From: Desulfuromonas sp. AOP6
GTDB lineage: Bacteria > Desulfobacterota > Desulfuromonadia > Desulfuromonadales > SZUA-540
Reading direction: 5' to 3'
Assembly (NCBI RefSeq): GCF_009731355.2
Contig: NZ_AP022810.1
Span: forward strand, 1,206,001-1,270,000
DNA: 64,000 nt
The notes under the pieces are model-generated. The model ran no database searches, was not told where the DNA came from, and saw only the letters and a program-made list of their open reading frames with translations. Below, one piece after another: positions 54,317 through 61,594 of this stretch. The stretch's first letter is position 1, and every line of letters begins with the position of its first letter. The position numbers were made by a program, and so were the translations under genes.

Positions 54317-54579
54317 GATGCTGATAGTGGACTGCTGAAATTTGTGGGCCACTGGCTCTGGCCAGTGGCCCTTTCACGTCATACCGCAGGCTCCCACCGT
54401 TGTTCCGGTAAAAGACGCTATTAATAGTTCAAATGACGGTCCCCGTGGCAGGCTGGTCTTATCTAAGATATTGAAATTGCATAAAACAACGAGGGCGTGA
54501 TCGCTTTTTACCCGGGTATGAAGATTGCAGCCTTCAATCATCTTGATTTTGACCACACCATCATGGGAGGCAACGCTAA
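54317..54579 (+). other. Intergenic region after the OmcE-like gene
   Basis: Contains the terminator-like hairpin at 54346-54371 and GGGAGG (54566-54571) for the next gene. I found no clear promoter and no gene. Confidence 0.5.
54346..54371 (+). terminator. Terminator-like hairpin after the OmcE-like gene
   Basis: GGGCCACTGGC (54346-54356)/GCCAGTGGCCC (54361-54371), 11-bp perfect stem with a 4-nt loop. Only TTT follows, so termination may be partial and allow some readthrough into the downstream genes. Confidence 0.7.
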
Positions 54580-55764
54580 ATGAGGAAATACGACAGCATG
54601 ATCGGGAAAATTCTCAGAGTGGTTGTTTTAAGTCTTTGCATTATGGGGCCTTTGACGGGTTGTGCGGGCAAGTCGGCCGTATCCAAGGACCCGGTCTTTT
54701 TCCCCCCTGAGCCCAACCCTCCTCGCATACAGTTCCTGCTGGGAATCAGGGATTCCCGCGATGTTGAGGCCAAGGACGACAGTTTTTCCCTTTTCAGTGT
54801 GCAGAGCGGCAACCAGAAGACCCGGGTTCGCACTCTGGTCAAGCCTTACGGTTTAGCGGTCAACGGCACGACTCTCTACGTATCGGACACCATGCAGCGT
54901 ACCGTGGCGGTGATCGATCTTGAAAAAGGACGTTTTGAGTTGCTCAAGGGAAATTTTGGCCCCGGTTCTCTCAAAAAACCGACCGGGATAGCTGTAGACA
55001 GTGAGGGGCAGCTCTTTGTGGCCGATACCCAGCGACGGCTCATTCTCGCCTACGATGCCCTGGGAAATTTCGTCCGCAGCTATGGCGATGACCTGAAGAT
55101 GAAACCAGTCGATGTTGCTGTCGACTCCCGTCAGGTCTATATCCTCGATTCGGAAAATCACAGCATACGGGTGCTCGACCGGCAGAGCGGCAAGCAGAAA
55201 AACGAGTTCGGCAATACCGGCGATCCGGACAGCCGTTTCCGTCTGCCCATCAGCATGACCCTGGATGACATGGGGAAGTTTGCCGTCAGCAACGTGCTCT
55301 CCGGCCGCATTCTCTCTTATGACCGGGATGGCAATTACCTGGGCGGTTTCGGTAAGCTTGGTGATGGTTTTGGGCAGTTCAGCCGTCCGCGAGGGGTGGC
55401 CGCCGGTGGTGACGGACAAATGTATGTGGTTGACGCCGCTTTTCAGAATGTGCAGGTGTTCAACAAGGACTATCGCCTGCTGATGTTTTTCGGTGATCCC
55501 GGTCAGGCTAAGGGCTCACTGAATATTCCAGCCGGCATCGCGGTCTCTTCTGGACGGCTCGATTATTTTCAGAAACTGGCGGCCGAAGGCTTCGAATTGA
55601 GCGAACTGATTTTTGTCGCCAATCAGGAAGGCCCGGCGAAAGTCTCCATTTACGGTTTGGGACATATGCGTGGCGTGGATTATGACGCTTTCTATCGCCA
55701 AGCCGAAGAGGAAAGACGCAAAGAGCAGCAGCGCCGCGATAAAGAAAAAATTCCTTCCAAATAA
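54580..55764 (+). CDS. NHL-repeat lipoprotein
   Basis: 394 residues. Lipobox LTGC (Cys about 28) followed by PPEPNPPRIQFLLGI, a linker shared with the NHL lipoprotein at 58469 (WPGPPLPPRIAYLGEI). Then about six NHL blades (KPYGLAVNGTTLYVSD, KPTGIAVDSEGQLFVAD, SRPRGVAAGGDGQMYVVD). Highly charged C-terminal tail. Anchored to the outer membrane, it probably scaffolds assembly or docking of the cytochrome complex; function inferred from context. Confidence 0.87.
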   Translation: MRKYDSMIGKILRVVVLSLCIMGPLTGCAGKSAVSKDPVFFPPEPNPPRIQFLLGIRDSRDVEAKDDSFSLFSVQSGNQKTRVRTLVKPYGLAVNGTTLYVSDTMQRTVAVIDLEKGRFELLKGNFGPGSLKKPTGIAVDSEGQLFVADTQRRLILAYDALGNFVRSYGDDLKMKPVDVAVDSRQVYILDSENHSIRVLDRQSGKQKNEFGNTGDPDSRFRLPISMTLDDMGKFAVSNVLSGRILSYDRDGNYLGGFGKLGDGFGQFSRPRGVAAGGDGQMYVVDAAFQNVQVFNKDYRLLMFFGDPGQAKGSLNIPAGIAVSSGRLDYFQKLAAEGFELSELIFVANQEGPAKVSIYGLGHMRGVDYDAFYRQAEEERRKEQQRRDKEKIPSK

Positions 55765-55794
55765 GCAGGGCTTATTGCAGGCAGGATAAAACAA

Positions 55795-56382
55795 ATGGTT
55801 TGTAAATGCACAAATCGATGGGCATGGCGGTTTTGTCTGGTGATCCTTCTTATGGGCCTCGGTCTGCTTTATGGCTGCGATCCGGGTACGCGGCACCGGG
55901 TTCTTTCGACCGTCTTTGATGGCGTTCCCGCTCCTCCCAATCCAGACGACATCTGTGCCGATTATGGCGACACCAAAAAATCCACCGCCCTTCAGGGGGA
56001 GGGGGAAGGCCCGGCCGTCACAGGGTCGAACCACAAACCTTATACGGAAAAGCGCTGCAGCGATTGCCATGCTCAGAGCAAAACCGAGAACGGCGGCCTG
56101 ATTCATCCCCGGCAGGAACTCTGCCTCGTCTGCCACGACACGATTATCAGCGGCACCTTTGTTCATGGCCCGGTGGCTGTCGGAGATTGTCTTGCCTGCC
56201 ATCTGCCCCACAGTTCATCCAATCTCTTTCTCCTGAGGCAGCAGCCTGAAAAGATCTGTCAAAGCTGCCACCGAGAGGAGCGACTGGCGGCTACCATGCA
56301 TCAAAAAGTATCAGACAGGTCGATGGCCTGTGGTGACTGTCATGATCCCCATTCAGGGCAGGCCCGTTATTTCCTCCGCTGA
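55795..56382 (+). CDS. Pentaheme c-type cytochrome lipoprotein
   Basis: 195 residues. Lipobox LLYGC (Cys about 28), an acidic linker, then five CXXCH (CSDCH, CLVCH, CLACH, CQSCH, CGDCH) in doubled-motif style ending CGDCHDPHSGQARYFL. AGGA lies eight bases before ATG 55795. Located between an NHL lipoprotein and the second beta-barrel, consistent with an outer-membrane-anchored electron-transfer subunit of a conduit. Complete. Confidence 0.92.
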   Translation: MVCKCTNRWAWRFCLVILLMGLGLLYGCDPGTRHRVLSTVFDGVPAPPNPDDICADYGDTKKSTALQGEGEGPAVTGSNHKPYTEKRCSDCHAQSKTENGGLIHPRQELCLVCHDTIISGTFVHGPVAVGDCLACHLPHSSSNLFLLRQQPEKICQSCHREERLAATMHQKVSDRSMACGDCHDPHSGQARYFLR

Positions 56383-56423
56383 CGACGTCTCTGCGACCAT
56401 TACCCCTAAGCCCGGTCTTTCTC

Positions 56424-58451
56424 ATGCCTTTGACGCCACGACGACAATGCCTCCAGAAAAAATACCGGGTTTTCCGGAGGCTCTGGGTCGTGGTCGTTTT
56501 ACTTCTTGTCTTTCCTACGAACGTTCTGGCGCAGCCCCGGGCTCTCTTTCTGTTGAGTGACTTTCGCTCCTGGGGAGAAGCGGCTTACGAACTCAATGGG
56601 TATTCCCGCAGTTCGTCAGGAAGCCGTACCTACAGGTCGGCAGATCATGATCTGGAGGAATCCTATCATTTTGAAGGACTCTATGGCCTGCTCGATCATC
56701 GCTGGTGGAGCGGGCGCTTCAGTATGGATCTGGGCCTGGCCCAGACCGTCAGCCACAGCGACGGCCGAGGGGACGATCGCGATTGGAAAGGCGTCCGGGG
56801 GGAATTTTATCTGGACGGTCGATTGTTCGACAAATCCCCGGCGCCTGGCAGCTTTCTGACCAGCTACGCCCAGGAGCGTGTTCTCGTCCCTTTTGGCAGG
56901 GACTATGACCGCACGGTGACCAGCAATAGTGTTGGACTGCAGTTGCGCAACGATTATCTGCCCGCCAGCATTCTTTACCGGAGCAACGAAACGCAGACGG
57001 AAGGACTCTCTCTCGACCGCACCCAGACCGTGGAGGAAATGCGCCTTCAGGTCAGCCATCGTATTCACAGCCTCAGCCAAAGCGGTTTTTCCGCCAGTCG
57101 CCTGAGCAACGCTACGACTTATGCTGCCAGTCTGCCTGCCCTGAAAAGCGACAGCTACGAGGTGTCTCTCAATAATCAGCTCACCCTCGGAAATGTCGCC
57201 CGCCCCCATACGCTCGATTCACGCTATCGCCTGAGCAGCGAAACCGGCAGCCGCCAATCAGAACGCACCCTGTGGGAGGAGCGTTTGCGCCTGACACCAG
57301 GCAAGGCCCTGACGGTATCAGCCGCCCACACCCTGAACAGGGATGAAACCGAGGGACAACGTCGGGACAGGCAAAGAGAAGAAATCAGCCTGGAACATCG
57401 GTTGTTTTCCAGCTTGGTGACAAGGTTTCAGGCGGATCTGGAAAAACGGGAATACAACAATGGTGAAGAACAGACCCGGGGCGGCTCCCTGAACCTGAAC
57501 TACAGCAAACAACTCGCAGGCGAAAGTCGTCTCGGCCTGAATCTGGGCCGGCGGGTTGCCATGACGGAGCGTGACCTGGCCGGTAACGAGCTGGTTGTGG
57601 TAGCTGAAACGCTGGTTGTTACGGATGGTCGCGACTTTCTGATACAGAACTTCATAGTGCCGTCAACGGTCAGGGTCTTTAGTGCCGATCGTCTTGTTTT
57701 GTACCAGGAGGGGATCGATTATGAGCTGGAGGTTGTGGGGGTGCGCACCGAGCTGATCGCGCTTGACCCGGCCGTCATTCCCACTGGAACAACCCTGTCC
57801 GTCGATTATTCTTACACGGTTGATCCGAGCATTGATTTTACGACGACTACTGACAATCTGAGTATCCTTTTGAACGCCCTGGCCAATATGTGGGAGATGC
57901 AGTTCAATTACGGTCGCAGCAGGCAGGAGCCCGATAGTCCTGATCCCGACTCCCTTTATTTGAGTCACACCCGTTTTTACCTGCTTGGCATCGACCACAA
58001 TTTCGACGGCGGCAGTGCCGGTGTGCAGTATGAAGACGTACGCAGCGACTGGCAGAATCAGCAATCCGTCACCGGCAACCTTTTTCGCCGCCGTGATCTT
58101 TTGGCCGGTCAGTTGGCCTTGCGTCTGAAAAATCAATATACGCTGACCGAGACCTTGTTGACGAGCGCGGAGGGATTGTCGCTCAGGCGAGAGTCTCGGC
58201 GCAATATCCTGAGTCTCTCCGCTGACTTTGGTCGCGTCGTTCATCGCAACGGCAGGCTTAATCTGCGGGGGCTGGGCCGCGTCAGCCGGGGAGACGGTAT
58301 TCACGAAGATAATCTGTCGATGACGTTGGGATACCAGTACTGGCTGGGACGCATGGAGTTCCGTTTGCAGTCGGAGGTGGAGTGGACGTGGAGTGACGAG
58401 AGCCGCGAGCGTAATGACTACCTTTATCTCTATGTGCGGCGCTATTTCTGA
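56424..58451 (+). CDS. Outer-membrane beta-barrel protein of the OmcE cluster
   Basis: 675 residues, basic N-terminus then hydrophobic signal VVVVLLLVFPTNVLA with cleavage near LAQ. The body is strand-rich with alternating aromatic and polar residues and the chain ends RRYF, a BAM-type C-terminal Phe. Similar in size and style to the barrel at 2578, and both carry an extended IDYELEVV..ELIALDPAVIPTGT-like or VIDPAGVEILQSG-like middle segment. The ATG at 56424 has no clear ribosome site, so the start is uncertain. It may be a conduit or export porin for electrons or filament subunits (inference). Confidence 0.8.
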   Translation: MPLTPRRQCLQKKYRVFRRLWVVVVLLLVFPTNVLAQPRALFLLSDFRSWGEAAYELNGYSRSSSGSRTYRSADHDLEESYHFEGLYGLLDHRWWSGRFSMDLGLAQTVSHSDGRGDDRDWKGVRGEFYLDGRLFDKSPAPGSFLTSYAQERVLVPFGRDYDRTVTSNSVGLQLRNDYLPASILYRSNETQTEGLSLDRTQTVEEMRLQVSHRIHSLSQSGFSASRLSNATTYAASLPALKSDSYEVSLNNQLTLGNVARPHTLDSRYRLSSETGSRQSERTLWEERLRLTPGKALTVSAAHTLNRDETEGQRRDRQREEISLEHRLFSSLVTRFQADLEKREYNNGEEQTRGGSLNLNYSKQLAGESRLGLNLGRRVAMTERDLAGNELVVVAETLVVTDGRDFLIQNFIVPSTVRVFSADRLVLYQEGIDYELEVVGVRTELIALDPAVIPTGTTLSVDYSYTVDPSIDFTTTTDNLSILLNALANMWEMQFNYGRSRQEPDSPDPDSLYLSHTRFYLLGIDHNFDGGSAGVQYEDVRSDWQNQQSVTGNLFRRRDLLAGQLALRLKNQYTLTETLLTSAEGLSLRRESRRNILSLSADFGRVVHRNGRLNLRGLGRVSRGDGIHEDNLSMTLGYQYWLGRMEFRLQSEVEWTWSDESRERNDYLYLYVRRYF

Positions 58452-58468
58452 GAGGGGATGACGGATTT

Positions 58469-59533
58469 ATGGATGCAATTCTTTCCAGCAGACGGTCGCT
58501 CCTTGGGGTAGCCCTCCTGGTGCTGATTCTCGTGTCCCTTGGCGGCTGTGCGCTCCGCCAGGAGCCTGAGATGTTGCCGGAGCAACAACTGGTGTGGCCC
58601 GGGCCGCCGCTGCCGCCCAGGATTGCATACTTGGGAGAAATCCGCTCTTCCCTCGATGTCGTCGAGCGAAAGGGATTTTGGCAAAAGTTCAGGGATACCC
58701 TCTTCGGGCGCGAAGAAACAGGATTCCGCCGGCCTTACGGTGTATCTGTGGGGCCTGATGATGAAATGTGGTTGACCGATCCCGGGGCTGGACGGCTTTA
58801 CCGCCTCGATCTGGCGGCAAAATCCTTTGCCATTGTCGGAGCAGGACAAGGGCTCCTTTCACCCATCGGGATCACCGTTGATGATACGGGTCGACACTAT
58901 GTCACCGATTCGGAAAAAGGGGCCATTTACGTGCTGGCGCCAGAAGAAAAGATGCAGCCTCTCTTCTCCTTTGTCCTGCGCCGGCCGACCGGCATTGCCT
59001 TCAGCCCCCGTAATGGCTGGCTCTACGTCTCGGAAACCGAAGCTCATCAGGTGGTGGCTTTCGACCGTGCCGGCATCGAACAGCTGCGTTTTGGGGCGCG
59101 TGGCGATGCCCCGGGCCGTTTCAATTATCCGACGGATCTGTGGATTGCCGATGGTCGTCTCTATGTTACCGATGCCCTCAATAGCCGCATTCAGGTCTTT
59201 TCGCTGGAAGGGCAGCTCATCACCTCCTTTGGTAGTCCGGGTGATACGGCCGGCAGCTTTGCCAAACCCAAGGGCGTGGCCACGGACAGCGAAGGCCATA
59301 TTTATATCTGTGATGCCCTCTTTGACGCCGTGCAGATATTTGACGCCGAAGGTCGGCTCCTGCTCGCCTTTGGCGAGAGCGGTGGCGGGCCGGGGCAGTT
59401 CTGGATGCCGGCGGGAATCCACATTGACGGACAGGACCGGGTTTACGTGGTCGATGCCTACAACCGCAGGGTTCAGATTTTTCAGTACCTGAAAGAGCCA
59501 GTTGCCGAGAATCCGGAAAGGAGGTTGCCGTGA
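58469..59533 (+). CDS. NHL-repeat lipoprotein, second copy in the OmcE cluster
   Basis: 354 residues. Lipobox LGGC (Cys about 27), a PPLPPRIAYLGEI linker as in the gene at 54580, then about six NHL blades (SPIGITVDDTGRHYVTD, KPKGVATDSEGHIYICD, MPAGIHIDGQDRVYVVD). The end of the gene overlaps the next start (GTGA at 59530-59533). Paired with its paralogue it probably forms a scaffold around the OmcE-type machinery. No catalytic features. Confidence 0.87.
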   Translation: MDAILSSRRSLLGVALLVLILVSLGGCALRQEPEMLPEQQLVWPGPPLPPRIAYLGEIRSSLDVVERKGFWQKFRDTLFGREETGFRRPYGVSVGPDDEMWLTDPGAGRLYRLDLAAKSFAIVGAGQGLLSPIGITVDDTGRHYVTDSEKGAIYVLAPEEKMQPLFSFVLRRPTGIAFSPRNGWLYVSETEAHQVVAFDRAGIEQLRFGARGDAPGRFNYPTDLWIADGRLYVTDALNSRIQVFSLEGQLITSFGSPGDTAGSFAKPKGVATDSEGHIYICDALFDAVQIFDAEGRLLLAFGESGGGPGQFWMPAGIHIDGQDRVYVVDAYNRRVQIFQYLKEPVAENPERRLP

Positions 59534-61182
59534 GATTTTTCCATGGCCTGCTATTTCTGCTGGCGGTGTTGCTGCTGGCCCCTGAACCCGGTGTTACTGA
59601 CATTCTTTCGACCAAGCACAACCTTTCCGTCAGCGGCCCGGGAACGATCAAGGCAACGACGGAAGACAGAGTCTGTGTTTTCTGTCATACCCCTCACCAT
59701 GCCAGCGATGTCACCCCGCTCTGGAACAGGCAGATGAGCAGTGCCATCTACAACCTCTACGCCTCGACAACCCTGGTCTCTTCTCCTGGACAGCCCACGG
59801 GAGGGGCGCGACTCTGCCTGAGTTGTCATGATGGCACCATCGCTGTGGGGATGCTGTTCGGCAGGCCGGATCCGGTACCCATGACCGGGGGGATCAGTTC
59901 CCTGCCGCCTGGTGGCAGCAATCTTGGAACCGACCTGGCTGACGACCATCCCATCTCTTTGGCGTATACGGCACAATTGGCCACTGAGCGGGGCGAATTG
60001 GTTGATCCGGCCATGTTGCCTGTGGAGATTCACCTTGAAGACGGGGTGATGCTGCAGTGTACCGCCTGTCACAATCCGCACAAAGATCTCTATGGTATGT
60101 TCCTCGTTATGGACAATGCCTATGGAGGGTTATGCACAAGCTGCCATGCGAAGAGGGGATGGACGGCCAGCAGTCACGCCACGGACGCTGCCATGGCGGA
60201 AACGGGCTGTCAGAATTGTCATGCTTCCCATGGGGCCACGGGTTTCGGCCACCTTTTGCGCGGAGCGACTGAAGAGGGCAATTGTCTGGCCACCTGCCAC
60301 AATGGCAGCGGTTCCGGGGGCGATGTCCAGAGTGTGTTCAACAAGCTCTACGTTCACCCTGTCGCGGCGACGGCCGGGATTCACGATATTGCTGAAAATC
60401 CAGGAACCATGAGCAAACATGTGGAATGCCAGGACTGTCACAACGCCCACCAGCTCAACGCCCAGGACGCGCCCATGTCAGCGGCGCCAGCCATCAGCGG
60501 CCGTCTGCAGGGGGTTCGCGGAGTCAGTGCCGCCGGGACGCTGGTCGAAGAAGCCATGCATGAGTACGAAATCTGTTTCAAATGTCACGCCGACAACCAG
60601 GTCGTTTACGCGGTGTCCGTTCCCCGTGTCATCCAGGAAAGTAACGAGCGCCTGCGTTTTGATCTGGCCAATCCGTCTTATCATCCGGTGGTCGGCTCAG
60701 GCAAAAACAGCTATGTGCCCAGCCTCAGACCCGAATGGAGTGAGGCGGACTCCATCTATTGTATTGACTGTCACGCCAGTGACGACAGTCTTCGGGCAGG
60801 TGGGGCAGGGCTCGAAGGCCCTCATGGTTCCATCTATCCTCATCTGCTGCTGGCCCAGTACGAACAGGACAGTTATCCCATGCCCTATGCCGCCAGCAAC
60901 TACGCCCTCTGCTTTCGTTGCCACGATCCAGACGCCCTTTTTAATCCGGCTGTCTCTACCTTTGGCAACAGTCATGTCTCTCATGTTCAAATCCAGCAGG
61001 TTCCCTGCTCGGCCTGTCATGATCCCCATGGCGTGCCTGCCGCCAGGGGTGCGACAGCCACGGCCAATGCCCACCTGATCAATTTCGATACCCGCTTTGT
61101 CGATCCCCTCACCGCCAGTTATGACTCTGTTGCGCGAACCTGTACGGTCAGTTGTCATGTAAGTAATCCCAAAATATATTGA
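59530..61182 (+). CDS. Multiheme cytochrome with OmcE-like N-terminal domain (10 CXXCH plus two CX3CH)
   Basis: 550 residues from GTG 59530 with AAGGAGG five bases upstream; the start overlaps the previous stop (GTGA). Signal peptide, then an N-terminal domain (about 25-220) resembling the tetraheme OmcE: CVFCHTPHHASDVTPLWNR, CLSCHDGTI, DDHPISL, CTACHNPH, CTSCHAK. The remaining half adds CQNCH, CQDCH, CFKCH, CIDCH, CFRCH and CSACH, plus two non-canonical CX3CH sites (CLATCH, CTVSCH). Up to 12 hemes. It looks like an OmcE-type module joined to a second heme domain; it could cap or nucleate a filament or link it to the cell (inference). Confidence 0.88.
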   Translation: MRFFHGLLFLLAVLLLAPEPGVTDILSTKHNLSVSGPGTIKATTEDRVCVFCHTPHHASDVTPLWNRQMSSAIYNLYASTTLVSSPGQPTGGARLCLSCHDGTIAVGMLFGRPDPVPMTGGISSLPPGGSNLGTDLADDHPISLAYTAQLATERGELVDPAMLPVEIHLEDGVMLQCTACHNPHKDLYGMFLVMDNAYGGLCTSCHAKRGWTASSHATDAAMAETGCQNCHASHGATGFGHLLRGATEEGNCLATCHNGSGSGGDVQSVFNKLYVHPVAATAGIHDIAENPGTMSKHVECQDCHNAHQLNAQDAPMSAAPAISGRLQGVRGVSAAGTLVEEAMHEYEICFKCHADNQVVYAVSVPRVIQESNERLRFDLANPSYHPVVGSGKNSYVPSLRPEWSEADSIYCIDCHASDDSLRAGGAGLEGPHGSIYPHLLLAQYEQDSYPMPYAASNYALCFRCHDPDALFNPAVSTFGNSHVSHVQIQQVPCSACHDPHGVPAARGATATANAHLINFDTRFVDPLTASYDSVARTCTVSCHVSNPKIY

Positions 61183-61202
61183 AAACCGCTTTTAATCCTG
61201 GT

Positions 61203-61238
61203 GAAAAGCCACTTCTCATGATGGGGAGGTGGCTTTTC
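61203..61238 (+). terminator. Terminator hairpin after the 10-12-heme gene
   Basis: GAAAAGCCAC (61203-61212)/GTGGCTTTTC (61229-61238), 10-bp perfect arms, with further pairing inside the loop. The U-rich tail is short. Confidence 0.7.
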
Positions 61239-61243
61239 TCATT

Positions 61244-61255
61244 GGGGATTTCCCC
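61244..61255 (+). promoter_or_regulatory. Candidate enhancer dyad GGGGATTTCCCC
   Basis: 12-bp sequence with perfect GGGGA/TCCCC arms, about 150 bp upstream of the sigma-54 promoter, comparable in arms and position to the 18908 site. Confidence 0.35.
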
Positions 61256-61397
61256 TGGTTTTACGTGTGAATTAGGGGAAACCATTCAGGCGACAGATCG
61301 CCGGGGAAAAAGCCTTAAAAAATACAGGATATAAAAAAGATTAAAATAACGGTAACTTGCGAAATAACTGCGGGATTTGGCATGTTGGACTGTGTAA

Positions 61398-61413
61398 GGG
61401 CACAGTTGGTGCA
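61398..61413 (+). promoter_or_regulatory. Sigma-54 promoter of the selenocytochrome gene
   Basis: GGGCACAGTTGGTGCA: -24 GGGCAC and -12 GTGCA with correct spacing; the -12 element is the same as at 19078. Leader of about 170 nt. Confidence 0.7.
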
Positions 61414-61594
61414 CATATCGGTACCAACGTTCGGCTCAAAATCTTTAACAGCCGGAATCACTTTATGGCGTTCCCCAAAAACCCATAGATCGATTTCCGG
61501 CCCATGGAGGGGCCCTCTCACAGAAAAGTTCACTCGTATTGGACAGAAAACGCGAACCAAATCCAACAAGTGATACTCAAGGAGAAGCATAAAA

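Larger units (their letters stand above)
61183..61594 (+). other. Terminator and regulatory region before the selenocytochrome gene
   Basis: 412 bp, no gene. Holds a terminator-like hairpin, a GGGGATTTCCCC dyad (61244-61255), a GGCGA/TCGCC hairpin (61289-61302), a sigma-54 promoter (61398-61413) and a leader with complementary arms CCGGAA/TTCCGG (about 61454-61500). Confidence 0.65.

Noticed and set aside
61381-61396. Alternative sigma-54 match TGGCATGTTGGACTG
   Set aside because: The GC doublet is missing at the -12 position; the match at 61398 fits better.
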